Source: Rhododendron vialii
Lineage: Eukaryota; Streptophyta; Magnoliopsida; Ericales; Ericaceae
NCBI RefSeq assembly: GCF_030253575.1
Contig: NC_080557.1
Location: forward strand, 5,079,001-5,143,000
Direction of reading: 5' to 3'
Length of the DNA: 64,000 nt
The position numbers were made by a program, and so were the translations under genes. The notes under the pieces were generated by a model, which saw only the letters and a list, made by a program, of their open reading frames with translations, made no database searches and was not told the origin of the DNA. This document shows, piece after piece, positions 1-9,462 of the stretch (position 1 is the first letter of the stretch; each line of letters begins with the position of its first letter).

Positions 1-141
1 CCAGAGGGTTCGGAGCTTCGAACCGTGCCTGAGCCCCCTCCTGAAGAGCTCGTGCTACCAGAGGAGGAAAGCGAGCAGGTGCCGAACCAAGAGCCCCAAG
101 CGACCGAGGAGCCAGCTGACCTTAGTGCCCCTGTTTCCTGA
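1..141 (+). CDS. C-terminal tail of antisense ORF (aORF) of the Tat element
   Basis: Base 1 is in frame for 46 codons ending at TGA 139-141. The peptide is acidic and proline-rich (for example PEPPPEELVLPEEES). It lies downstream of pol and opposite to it. Tat-lineage elements are known to carry extra ORFs in antisense between pol and the 3' LTR, often encoding a putative gypsy-type transposon domain. Only the tail is in the window, so no domain can be seen. It could also be a chance open frame, but its low-complexity acidic composition and clean position favour a real ORF end. Confidence 0.55.
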   Translation, partial: PEGSELRTVPEPPPEELVLPEEESEQVPNQEPQATEEPADLSAPVS

Positions 142-1038
142 TGAAGCATAGGAATTTTTATATTTCGCAGCTCTGAAAAAGTATTTTAACTTTTGCTTGA
201 ATGGTCGGTTTACTGGACGGCTCCGGACATTTGGAGTTTGCCGTTCCAGAGATTGTAGTCGTTTAATACTTGAAGCAGTACCCCTTTTTTTTTGTTTATT
301 GTTCTTGAATGAATGCTCTTCTTTTCTTGAATGTTTTTATCTTTCAAATGCTTGTTTGATTGGTTTGCTCCTTAGGTTATGATGCCCCTGCTTCGGTGGG
401 ACTTAAAAAGTTTGTAGAAACAAGTTTAACCGAAGCGTTAACCGAATCGTTTTGCCAAGCATAAAAAAGATGTTTAATCAAGAAAAAGTGACTCGTTCCG
501 AAGCCCCAGCTTAGTAGGACCGAGTCAGAACCACTCATTGTAATGAACTTTTGACATTGCACGCCCCTGCTGATTAATAGAAATGAGCTTATCGAGCAGG
601 CGCGGGATTGTATTACTGCTAGGGACGTAGGCCGGGGTAACGAAGTGGTATGGCTTCTGCCATAGGTTCGTGATGCGGCGAGTCCGAATAGTGAGAAATT
701 TCTGATGGGTCGGTGTAAGGGGCTCGGAGAAAAAGGCCGAGTATCCTTACAGCGAGTGACCAGAAATTTAGACGACCGAAGAGGCCCGGGCGACTTGGTG
801 GGAATTTTTCTCCGAGGGTATCACCTATGGGAGAATAATATCCCTGAAGTCGGTATAAAATGGTCCGAGCAAGAATAGACCAAGTATAAGTAATTTAAAC
901 AATCAGTGTACGAATAGTGCCAAAGAGAATTCTCATTAAAACTCGGGGTATTGTCAATACATAAGCAGATTGCCTTCAAAACTTTCTCAAAAGAAAATGC
1001 AACGTAATAAGGACAAAACGGGCTTCGGTAGCCGAGCA
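142..1038. other. Spacer between pol and antisense ORF
   Basis: I find no convincing gene. Short open frames here lack recognisable motifs. The stretch has the GC-richer composition and the CCGA/TCGG-rich wording of the rest of the Tat element, so it belongs to its 3' non-coding part. Confidence 0.6.
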
Positions 1039-4000
1039 CTATCCGTAGAACTTCTTCAAATTGTTGGCGTTCCATGACTTAGCAATGGGGGAACCATCCA
1101 GTTTCTCCAATTTGTAATTGCCCGAACCGAGGTGCTTGAGAACTCGGTAAGGACCCTCCCAATTGGGCATTAGCTTTCGCTTTTTGGACTTCTCCACCAC
1201 CTTTTTCCAAACGAGATCGTCAGGCTTAAACGACCGGAGGCGCACGCTTCGGTTGTAACCCTTTGCAACCTCCTGCTGGTATGAAGCGAGCTTTATCCTT
1301 GCGTTGTCCCGTTCTTCTTCGGCTAAATCGAGGTCCGAAGCAATGGTGGTGTTGTTGACCGACTCATCAAAATTTTCTGTTCTCATTGTTGGGAGTCCGA
1401 CTTGGAGTGGGATGACCGCCTCCATTCCGAATGCCAAGGAAAAAGGTGTGCGACCGGTTGATCGCCGAGGCGTCGTACGGTAGCCCCAGAGTACCCTGGG
1501 CAGCTCTTCGGCCCACTTTCCTCGCCGTGACTCGAGTCGTCGCTTTAGCCCGGATGAAATTGCTTTGTTTGCCGCCTCAGCCTGTCCGTTGCCCTGGGGG
1601 TAAGTCGGAGTGGACGTGTCCCATTTGATACCGTATTCGTCAAGTAGAGCCCGATACTTCTGTCCTGTAAACTGCCCTCCATTCTCAGTAATTATGGCGA
1701 ACGGCACACCGAAGCGTGAGATGATGTTGCGCCACACAAAGCGGATGACGTCTGTTTCTTCGATGGTTACCAGGGGCTCGGCCTCGACCCATTTCAAGAA
1801 ATAATCTGTTGCGGTTAAAAGGAACTTGAATCCACCCGGAGCGACTGGGAGCTTTCCAACGATATCCATGCCCCATTGGGAGAAGGGCCAGGGGCTGGTG
1901 AAAGGGCTCAGGTCCCGGGCCGGCTGATGGATAATGGGAGCGAACATCTGGCACTTTTTGCAACGCTTGACGAACTCTTCAGAGTCCTTCTTCATTGTCG
2001 GCCACCAATATCCCTGAGTGAGGGCTCGGTGGGCGAGCGATCGTCCACCGGAGTGACAACCGCTGTCACCGGCATGAAGCTCTTCGATAATGCCCGGAAC
2101 TTGATGTGGGTGTGCAACCAATAAGTACGGCCCGGTGAATGATCTTCGGTAAAGCTTGCCGTTGGGATTGAGCCAGAAGAGAGCAGCTTTGTTTCGGAGT
2201 CGGTGAGCCTCCTTTTTGTCAGTGGGCAGGGAGTCCTCCCTCAGGTAAAGGACGATTTCATCCATCCAGCTCGGGCCGAGCTCTATGTTGAGTACTTCCT
2301 TCTGTAGTTCTTCGAGTTCAAAACTGGGCTTGTCAATAGAATTGAAGGAAATGGATCGGTGCCCGGTGCATGAGAATGCCGAAGCGAGCCCTGCCAGGGC
2401 GTCGGCGTGGGCGTTCTGTTCCCTTGAAATATGCTCGACTCTGATTGCTTTAAAGCGTTGAATGAGCTGGACTGCGGCGCTTAGGTAGGTACGCATGCGG
2501 TCATCCCGAGCTTCGTATTCTTCAGAGAGTTGGTTAACCACCAACTGGGAGTCGCTGTAAACGACGAGCTCTTCGATGCCAATGGCTTCGGCAGTCTTGA
2601 GTCCGGAGATCAACGCCTCATATTCGGCCTCGTTGTTAGAGGCTGGGAAATTGATGGAGAAGGAGCTTTCGTGCAAGACACCGGAGGGTGAGAGAAGAAC
2701 GACGCCCGCACCTGCGCCTCGGCTGTTGGATGCGCCATCGACGTACATTTTCCATACATCGCCATGAAAGAGCTGCCAAGCTGTGCTAGGGTTGGCCTGG
2801 AGTACTGCTTCGGTGCTCGGTGGGGGTGCCGAAGCAGATATGTTGGGTGGTGTAAGCTCTGCGATGAAGTCAGCCAGAACCTGAGCCTTTATTGCTGTCC
2901 GAGGCTGAAAGTGGATTTCGAAATTGGCAATCTCAACGGCCCATTGTGAAATTCGGTTGGAGAGATCGGCCTTTCGGAGAAGAGATTTGAGGGGGAACTC
3001 GGTCAGGATGATGATGCGATGAGACTGGAAGTACGGGGCAAGCTTTCGGGAGGCTGAGATTAGGGCGAGCACGAGCTTCTCCAGGGGGAGGTAGCGCGTC
3101 TCGGCGGGAGTCATGGTTTTGCTGGAGTAGTAGATTGGCTGGTGCTCCCGACCCTCCTGTCGGACGAGCACCGAGCTGACGGCGTGCGAGGAGACAGCTA
3201 GATAGAGGAACAGGTCTTCCTGGTCCTTTGGAGTGACGAGGAGTGGAGCCGTGGAAAGATACTCCTTTAGTCGCTGGAGGGCTCGGTCACATTCTTCTGT
3301 CCAGTTGAAGCTTCGTCGGCTGCCCTTTAGTAGAGCGAAAAATGGCTGACATTTGTCCGAGGAGCGACTTATAAACCGATTCAGAGCAGCAGCCATCCCG
3401 GTTAGACGCTGAACATCGCGCTTGTTGTGGGGAGCCGAGAGCTGATCAATTGCTTGAATTTGGGAAGGATCGGCGTCAATACCGCGCCGGGAGACGAGAT
3501 GGCCGAGAAATTTGCTGGAGCTGACGCCGAATACGCATTTCTCGGCATTGAGGCGGAGTTTGTGGCGCTTGAGTATCTCAAAGACTTCGGCAAGGTGAGT
3601 TAGATGATCACCGGCGCGAAGACTTTTAACCACCATGTCGTCAATGTATGCCAGCATAGTGTCGCCCAGTAATTGCTCGAACATCTTGGTTATCATTCGC
3701 TGGAAGGTTGCTCCGGCATTTTTCAAACCGAAGGGCATTACGAGGTAACCGAAGATCCCGTGGGGGGTAATGAAGGCGGTGTTCTCGATATCGCCTTCGC
3801 TCATGGCGATCTGGTGGTAGCCCCGGTACGCATCCAAAAAGCTGAGTCGCTCGTGACCAGAGGTGGCGTCGACAAGCTGGTCGATTCGGGGAAGAGGAAA
3901 GAAGTCCTTCGGGCAGGTGTCGTTAAGGTTGGAGTAGTCGACGCAGACACGCCATTTGCCATTCTTCTTCTTGACTACGACGGTGTTAGCCAACCACTTG

Positions 4001-6933
4001 GGGTACTGGACCTCTCTGATTGCCCCAGCGTTTAGGAGTCGGTTGACTTCTTCAATGACGGCCTCGGAGTGAATGGGAGAGGACCGTCGTGCTTTCTGTA
4101 CGACCGGTCGCTTGGCTTTGTCGATGTTGAGCTCGTGGCAGATGAAAGAGGGGTCGAGCCCCGGCATCTCGTAGGGAGTCCAGGCGAACACTTCAATGTT
4201 TCGGTTGAGAAAAGCTACCGTCTCGTTCCGATCAGTGTCACTAAGTGAGGAACTGACAAGGAAGAAGCGGGAGCCGTCCTCGGTGATTGGGATTGTGGCC
4301 ACATCTTCGACGGTTTTGTCGTCGGGGGATCTACCGACGTCCTCCAAAACTGGGGCTTCTGGTGCTTCAATGAGATTCACCCGGGGGGTCTGTTTGGTGC
4401 TTCGGACAGCGTTGACGTAGCACTGCTTGGCCGCGGTCTGGTCTCCGTACAGGTCTTCCTGGTGCCCGTTAGTGCCGATGAAACGTACCACTTGGTGATA
4501 AGTGGAGGCAATCGCTTTAAGCCTATGCAGCCAGGTTCGACCAACAATGGCGTTGTAAGGGCCAGGGACGTCGACCACCACAAAGTCTATTTCAAGCGTT
4601 ACCGAGCCGGCACGGACAGGAAGAGTGATCATACCGATGGGCCAGACAGGAGCTCCGTTGAAGCCGATAAGGGGAACTTCGGAAGGACGGAGGTCGGTCT
4701 CGGGAATCTTCAGATCCTTGAAAAGGGAGTAGTACATGACTTCGGCAGAGCTGCCCTGGTCTACGAGGACGCGACGGACGTTGAAATTTCCGATGCGTAG
4801 CGTGACCACGAGGGCGTCGTTGTGGGGAAGCTGGACGCGGTCGAGATCCTTCTCGGTAAACGTTATCGTCCATTTGGAGCCGTCGTCGGTTCTGGGGCGC
4901 TTCGGTTCGGGGCCAACTAGCATGACCTGCTTGGAGGAGGAGGCTTCATTCAATTCTGCCCGGATGACTCGGGCGGCTTCGGGGTTCAAGGGACCGTGTA
5001 TGACGTTGATTGTCTGTACCTCTTCCTCGGTATGTGATTCGGTCCTCTGTGTCCGAGCCGTCGTCTTCTCGTGATCGATGAAGTTGCCGAGGTGGCCACC
5101 AGCAACAAGCTGTTCCAAGTAGGCCTTGAAGGGCTTGCATGCTGTGGTGAAGTGACCTTGCTCGCTATGGTAGCTGCATCGAACGATGGGATTCTTGATT
5201 TTCCCATTTTCGGTTCCGAGCTTTTGATTGGGGAAGGAGAAGAAGGGCTGATCCTTCACTTGATCAATGATCCGGTAGATGGGAATGGTGAAGACGGTCT
5301 TTTCGGCGTTGAAGTCACTTGGCTTCGGCCCCCTCCTCGGCGACTGCTTGATCGTGTTGACCTGTTTCTTCGGGGTTGAGATAGGTGCGGAGGCCGGTAT
5401 GGATACCGAAGTGTTCAACGCTTTTGAACTTGTAGGCTTCCCGATGCCTCTCTCTGCCTTGGACTCGATGAGCTGACACCAGTTCTCGATTCGAGTCATA
5501 AGGTCCTTCATAGAGTTCGGCTTATGGCGAGCGAGGTCGTCGTAGACTTGCTCGTCCTGGGATGTGAGACCGAGCTTGAATCCTCGGGCAGAGATGACAC
5601 CGTCGCAACCTTCTATCTCATTGAACAACTCCCAATAACGGCCGGCGTACTGCCGAAGCGTTTCGTCGTTCCTCTTACGGAGGGCTATGAGGGAGTCGAT
5701 CTCCTTCTCGTGCTTGTTGCTCGTTACGAACCGTGCCATGAAGGCGTCACAGAGGGAGTCGAACGAGGAGATTGACCGAGCCGGGAGTTGATTGAACCAG
5801 GTGAGGCCCAGGTTGCCGAGGCTTGCTGGAAACACTTTGCACAGGAAAGCATCGTCCGAGGGTTCATTCCGAAGAAACAAAGACATGACGGTTTTATACT
5901 GGACCAGATGAGTGTACGCCTCGGTCTTGCCGTCATATTTGGCGAACTTGGGTTGGGAGAATCCTTTGGGGGGGGTAACCGAGTCGATCTCTCTTGTGAA
6001 TGGAGAGGTCGAGAGTCGTGCAAGTCGCGCATCGCGATGAGGTCGGATCGAACGGTCGGGGCCGTCTGGACGCTCAGTCGCTGTACGCTTCTTGGGGACG
6101 AGTTTGTCCAATCGTTCGTGCTCCTTTCTCTTTGGATCGATACTAACCGATTTTCTGGGAAAACGCTCCTGGCGATGATGTCGGTAGCTATCCCGAGCGG
6201 AAGCCTCGAGGCGCTCGGTGACCGGGCTCCTGCTGTTTGCGCCGCCGGGGTGCGAGACGATGGGACTTCTGGCTCGGGGGCCCTTCAGGCGCTCCCGGTA
6301 TCCTCTAGTCTGGATCTCGACAAGGCCGTCATCTCCCCTGGATGCCCTTGTGAGGCTAGGGGTAGATTCCCGGCCTGTCCTGCCCACAAGGACGGAGTGG
6401 GTGGAGGAGGCAGAGACGCTCCCACCACCGAGCCTGTCAAAGGCCGATGGCCTCCTTCGAAGTTGCGCAGGAGAGCGGGAACGGTCCCTGCGCGATGTTT
6501 CTTTTGGGGCTCGTGTGTCCACCGGTCTTGGTGACTCAAGACGATCCTTGACTGAAGGACGGGATCTGTGCTCTAGCAGGTGACCGGCTTCGTGACTGCG
6601 TGGGGGGGTGCGACGGTTTGTTCTTCCGCCGCGGCTCCCGGAGGAATGAGATGGGGAGATGAGGAGGTGTTTGATCTCTGCCAACTCGTCTCGGACGTGT
6701 CTGTCGCGGTCTACAACCGTCGTGAGATCGTCGATTTTGCGCTCGAGATGGCGGATGTAGGAGTGGAGCTCGGAGGATGGGCCTGCGTCTGGAGCTGACG
6801 CTCCGGCGCCAACTCCGATGGATATGTGGTTCTTTCCATGGGCCGCCGCTCCGCCAGAAGCCAGGCTGTGGTCCACGAGGGAACCGAGCCCGTGGGCGGT
6901 ACCACCGTGATGTGCGTCGTCGATCTTCACCAT
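1039..6933 (-). CDS. Gag-Pol polyprotein of Tat-lineage gypsy element (1964 aa, uninterrupted)
   Basis: A single open frame encodes the structural and enzymatic parts of the retrotransposon. The N-terminal ~300 residues are Arg/Ser-rich and low complexity. The GAG core is at about 330-500, followed by a CxxH...GHxxxxC zinc knuckle near 585-598. Next come an aspartic protease (VDQGSS, Asp725), reverse transcriptase (YIDD, 1096-1099), classical RNase H (about 1240-1300) and a second archaeal-type RNase H (YVDGAS, Asp1399). The integrase has an HHCC zinc domain near 1620-1660 and the core from Asp1690. The second catalytic position is Glu1750 (ITENG, codon GAG at 1684-1686) where the family has Asp. 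Glu1786 follows with the usual 35-residue spacing. There is no chromodomain. No stop or frameshift is visible, so the insertion is probably young even though the integrase may be impaired. The ATG at 6933 lies 63 bases after the primer-binding site. Confidence 0.93.
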   Translation of the reverse strand: MVKIDDAHHGGTAHGLGSLVDHSLASGGAAAHGKNHISIGVGAGASAPDAGPSSELHSYIRHLERKIDDLTTVVDRDRHVRDELAEIKHLLISPSHSSGSRGGRTNRRTPPRSHEAGHLLEHRSRPSVKDRLESPRPVDTRAPKETSRRDRSRSPAQLRRRPSAFDRLGGGSVSASSTHSVLVGRTGRESTPSLTRASRGDDGLVEIQTRGYRERLKGPRARSPIVSHPGGANSRSPVTERLEASARDSYRHHRQERFPRKSVSIDPKRKEHERLDKLVPKKRTATERPDGPDRSIRPHRDARLARLSTSPFTREIDSVTPPKGFSQPKFAKYDGKTEAYTHLVQYKTVMSLFLRNEPSDDAFLCKVFPASLGNLGLTWFNQLPARSISSFDSLCDAFMARFVTSNKHEKEIDSLIALRKRNDETLRQYAGRYWELFNEIEGCDGVISARGFKLGLTSQDEQVYDDLARHKPNSMKDLMTRIENWCQLIESKAERGIGKPTSSKALNTSVSIPASAPISTPKKQVNTIKQSPRRGPKPSDFNAEKTVFTIPIYRIIDQVKDQPFFSFPNQKLGTENGKIKNPIVRCSYHSEQGHFTTACKPFKAYLEQLVAGGHLGNFIDHEKTTARTQRTESHTEEEVQTINVIHGPLNPEAARVIRAELNEASSSKQVMLVGPEPKRPRTDDGSKWTITFTEKDLDRVQLPHNDALVVTLRIGNFNVRRVLVDQGSSAEVMYYSLFKDLKIPETDLRPSEVPLIGFNGAPVWPIGMITLPVRAGSVTLEIDFVVVDVPGPYNAIVGRTWLHRLKAIASTYHQVVRFIGTNGHQEDLYGDQTAAKQCYVNAVRSTKQTPRVNLIEAPEAPVLEDVGRSPDDKTVEDVATIPITEDGSRFFLVSSSLSDTDRNETVAFLNRNIEVFAWTPYEMPGLDPSFICHELNIDKAKRPVVQKARRSSPIHSEAVIEEVNRLLNAGAIREVQYPKWLANTVVVKKKNGKWRVCVDYSNLNDTCPKDFFPLPRIDQLVDATSGHERLSFLDAYRGYHQIAMSEGDIENTAFITPHGIFGYLVMPFGLKNAGATFQRMITKMFEQLLGDTMLAYIDDMVVKSLRAGDHLTHLAEVFEILKRHKLRLNAEKCVFGVSSSKFLGHLVSRRGIDADPSQIQAIDQLSAPHNKRDVQRLTGMAAALNRFISRSSDKCQPFFALLKGSRRSFNWTEECDRALQRLKEYLSTAPLLVTPKDQEDLFLYLAVSSHAVSSVLVRQEGREHQPIYYSSKTMTPAETRYLPLEKLVLALISASRKLAPYFQSHRIIILTEFPLKSLLRKADLSNRISQWAVEIANFEIHFQPRTAIKAQVLADFIAELTPPNISASAPPPSTEAVLQANPSTAWQLFHGDVWKMYVDGASNSRGAGAGVVLLSPSGVLHESSFSINFPASNNEAEYEALISGLKTAEAIGIEELVVYSDSQLVVNQLSEEYEARDDRMRTYLSAAVQLIQRFKAIRVEHISREQNAHADALAGLASAFSCTGHRSISFNSIDKPSFELEELQKEVLNIELGPSWMDEIVLYLREDSLPTDKKEAHRLRNKAALFWLNPNGKLYRRSFTGPYLLVAHPHQVPGIIEELHAGDSGCHSGGRSLAHRALTQGYWWPTMKKDSEEFVKRCKKCQMFAPIIHQPARDLSPFTSPWPFSQWGMDIVGKLPVAPGGFKFLLTATDYFLKWVEAEPLVTIEETDVIRFVWRNIISRFGVPFAIITENGGQFTGQKYRALLDEYGIKWDTSTPTYPQGNGQAEAANKAISSGLKRRLESRRGKWAEELPRVLWGYRTTPRRSTGRTPFSLAFGMEAVIPLQVGLPTMRTENFDESVNNTTIASDLDLAEEERDNARIKLASYQQEVAKGYNRSVRLRSFKPDDLVWKKVVEKSKKRKLMPNWEGPYRVLKHLGSGNYKLEKLDGSPIAKSWNANNLKKFYG

Positions 6934-6996
6934 GTTTGATTCTGGATGTTTTAACGGAGCAGATGGGGGGAAGTGAAAGTTGAAAGGATGGCTAGA

Positions 6997-7014
6997 TCCC
7001 CAGCAGAGTCGCCA
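6997..7014 (-). other. Primer-binding site of Tat element
   Basis: On the minus strand the LTR ends CCCCTACA, then two bases, then TGGCGACTCTGCTGGGGA. A TGG start two bases inside the LTR, followed by a tRNA-3'-end complement, is the normal layout for priming minus-strand DNA. I do not assign the tRNA identity with confidence. Confidence 0.8.
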
Positions 7015-7016
7015 AT

Positions 7017-7573
7017 TGTAGGGGTTCGATTTAGGAGGAGGGACCTTCGCCTGAACTAGTACTTCACTTCCGCTACTCCGTTCCTCCGCCGCTGACCCTG
7101 CAACAAGTCACTAAGGCTGGAATAGCCTAGTGACCCTCCGACGATCAAGTTAGATGTAAGGAGAGTTGCTTTTAGGTCTAGGGTTAGGGTAAGATGGCAT
7201 ACCTCTCAAAGATGAATATCCCTTTGTATTTATAGACCTAGGTTAACTTGGGCTCCAAGCCAGTGCGTGGAGGTCACGCTTAGGTAACCGCCCTTGGTGA
7301 CATCATAGATGATGCCACGGGATAAGACGGTTACGAAGCACATGGGCAGATGATCCTTTTCGCCACGTATCGCTCATGGTCCCCTCCTGCTATGCTGCAT
7401 TCTGCCAAAAGACCCAAACGGAATGCACTCCTCGGTAACTAACCGAAGTGTAAACAGGAGACTTGACGCCGAGCGAGTAAACAGAAAGATATACACAGGC
7501 CCATGTCAATATGAGGCCTCGGTTGATGGTGGTCCGGTTATATTACCGAGACAATTACCGAAGCCTCCGCACA
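7017..7573 (-). repeat. 5' LTR of Tat element (557 bp)
   Basis: The plus strand reads TGTAGGGG... to ...CCGCACA, giving the TG...CA ends. The inner end abuts the primer-binding site. The outer end is fixed by comparison with uninterrupted copies of the target repeat, where the sequence resumes at TTTTTGTCC. The LTR carries a TATA box in minus orientation. Its general layout resembles the solo LTR at 41881-42566. Confidence 0.88.
7226..7234 (-). promoter_or_regulatory. TATA box in Tat 5' LTR
   Basis: The minus strand reads TATAAATAC, about 340 bases into the LTR from its outer end, which is a suitable place for the U3/R promoter. A matching TATAAATA lies in the related solo LTR at 41881-42566. 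Confidence 0.55.
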
Positions 7574-8094
7574 TTTTTGTCCTTGTTGGCTAGAGACTAT
7601 AAAAGGCTAGACTTTGAACATTAATTAGCGTAAGTATTTTTGAGACGCATAACACTACAAGTAAAAACACTTTTGCCGACCAAAATTATGGTTGCCAAAT
7701 GGCTGTTTTTAGTTGCCAAAAGGTTTCCCCGACTAAAAATTTTGTTCCCCAGTTTGGTCGGCGACACTTGGTCTGGGAAAGTTTTTGCCGACCAAAATTT
7801 TTTTGTCGCCGAAGACAATTTTTCCCGACAAAAAAAATTGTCGTGGAAGGTATTGCCGACTAAACTAGTTTGTTGCAAAAAGTTATTTCGACCAAACTAT
7901 TAGTCGCCGTATCCAATTAATTTGAATTCCTCCGAAAAATAATATTACATATGGCGACCAAACTTTTTGTCGGCAAATGTTCATGCCAAAACAAATATTA
8001 TTATAAAATAATTTGGTGCCACGTAGCACCATCATCTTCAGCCTCGTGGTACATCTTGCACGGCCCCGCAACGCTCTGAAATATTCCACGAACT

Positions 8095-8165
8095 CCCCAG
8101 GTTTCAAACCCCTAACGCTGGGCACTATCGTGGAGCGCACAACCACTGAGCTACGCTATAACTTG
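8095..8165 (-). other. tRNA-like block with Pol III A and B boxes inside CACTA-1
   Basis: The minus strand contains GCGTAGCTCAGTGGTTG (A-box-like, about 8140-8156) and GGGGTTTGAAACCTGGG (B-box-like, about 8095-8112), spaced as in tRNA genes. I cannot fold a complete cloverleaf, so this is a tRNA-derived or SINE-head relic rather than a tRNA gene. Confidence 0.5.
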
Positions 8166-8902
8166 GGCTATATCCCCAAAAACAAATATATATATTATGT
8201 ATAAACCTTTCATTTGTGAACCAAAAATTATATATATAAAATCATATAATTACGTTTATTATGATATAATACATAGTAAAAATGTATGATTGAAAAATTA
8301 AGTGTTCTAATTTTTAATCCATTTGAACTGGTGTAAAGATCTTATTTTTCTAATTATTTTATTCCTGAAAGGTCACAATTAACTTTTGGCTCTAGAACTC
8401 TCATATGAGAGCCCTAAAAGAGCCATAAAACCAAATTAAGAGCACATACTTAATTATGAAAGTCCTAAAGACATTAATTATGATCTTTAAAGATGAAATG
8501 ACCAAAAAAATAAGATCTTCGCACCAATTTAAAGGGATTAAAATTGGTGCACTTAATCTTTTTAACCATATTTTTTAAATATATCAACAGTCTCAAAAAT
8601 TAAGTTCTCTAATTTTTGATTCGTTTGAACCAATGCGAAGATATTATTTTTCTTCTACTCGTTTTATTCTAAGAGATCATAATTAATGTTTATCTCTAAA
8701 GTTCTCATAATTAAAGTATTTACTCTTCATTTTGTACTAGATGAGAGCCCTATAGCCAAAAATTAATCATGACCCTTTAGGATATAAAATGATCAAAAAA
8801 TAAAATTTTCGTACCAATTTAAAACGAATTGAAAAATTTGAACACCTTATTTTTTAATCATATTTTTTAATATATAAACCGTCTAAAAGAATATATATAT
8901 AT
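8166..8902. other. AT-rich CACTA-1 interior, no gene recognised
   Basis: This stretch is AT-rich with a loose internal duplication: the segment around 8300-8590 recurs diverged at about 8600-8880, sharing wording such as a run ending TTTAATCATATTTTTTAA. No coding signal is visible. Confidence 0.5.
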
Positions 8903-9278
8903 AGTCCGTCTCCTGTAAGGACCACCTCGTTTTAATAAAATGCGGACCTCCCTTTCCCGATTGAATTTCGATGATCCAAGCCGCTCAATGTGTTTAGAAC
9001 GTGATTTTAAGGGTACCCGCGAGAAATCAGCAAAAAAAATGACCGAGAAGAGCTTCATCCAAGCAGTTTTTGTTTGTTTTTTATTAAACGGTTCAAACAA
9101 AAACTGCTCGGATGAAGCCCTTCCCGGTCATTTTCTTTGTCGATTTCTCGCGGGTATCCTTAAAATCACGTTCTGAACACATTGAGCGGCTCGGATCATC
9201 GAAATTCGATCGGAAAATGAGAGAAATTAGGAGGTCCGCATTTTAATTAAAATAAGGACTCCCTCATTTGAGGCTGAC

Positions 9279-9279
<1 letters not shown>
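8903..9279. mobile_element. Foldback (long inverted repeat) MITE-like element inside CACTA-1
   Basis: Two arms of about 170-180 bp are near-perfect reverse complements. Shared landmarks are ATGCGGACCTCC against GGAGGTCCGCAT, TCGATGATCC against GGATCATCGA, and CGCGAGAAATC against GATTTCTCGCG. A short spacer lies near 9075-9100. The apparent open frames on both strands here are by-products of the palindrome. Confidence 0.85.

Positions 9280-9282
<3 letters not shown>

Positions 9283-9349
<67 letters not shown>
9283..9349. repeat. Compound (TA)n(GA)n microsatellite
   Basis: An uninterrupted TA run is followed directly by a GA run, at the edge of the foldback element. Confidence 0.95.
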
Positions 9350-9353
<4 letters not shown>

Positions 9354-9462
9354 AAATATTTCATTCTCACTAAAACTAGTGGGGAGTTCCACATCAGTTA
9401 ACCCACTAGCTATATATAAGAGGACAGAGGGTTAAGCTTAGAACGTCAACCAAGGAAATTTA

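Larger units (their letters stand above)
1..7573 (-). mobile_element. Ty3/gypsy Tat-lineage LTR retrotransposon, 3' part cut by window edge
   Basis: The element reads right to left: 5' LTR (7017-7573), primer-binding site, gag-pol (6933-1039), spacer, and an ORF on the opposite strand whose end lies at 1-141. The 3' LTR is beyond the left edge. Assignment to the Tat lineage rests on the CxxH-type zinc knuckle, a DQGSS protease motif, two RNase H domains (classical plus the YVDGAS archaeal-like type) and the antisense ORF after pol. The right flank (7574 on) matches the inside of a tandem unit seen uninterrupted near 13716 and 15540, so the element landed in that array. Its 5-bp target duplication cannot be confirmed because the other flank is missing. 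Confidence 0.93.

Noticed and set aside
5788..6534. 248-codon open frame on the plus strand
   Set aside because: It lies opposite the low-complexity Arg/Ser-rich part of gag-pol. Biased codon use on the coding strand keeps the opposite frame open; no domain is present.
8095..8165. Possible tRNA gene
   Set aside because: A and B boxes are present, but the acceptor stem and anticodon arm cannot be paired convincingly. Treated as a tRNA-derived relic.
8867..9176. Two open frames of 77-78 codons on opposite strands
   Set aside because: They are mirror images produced by the long inverted repeat.
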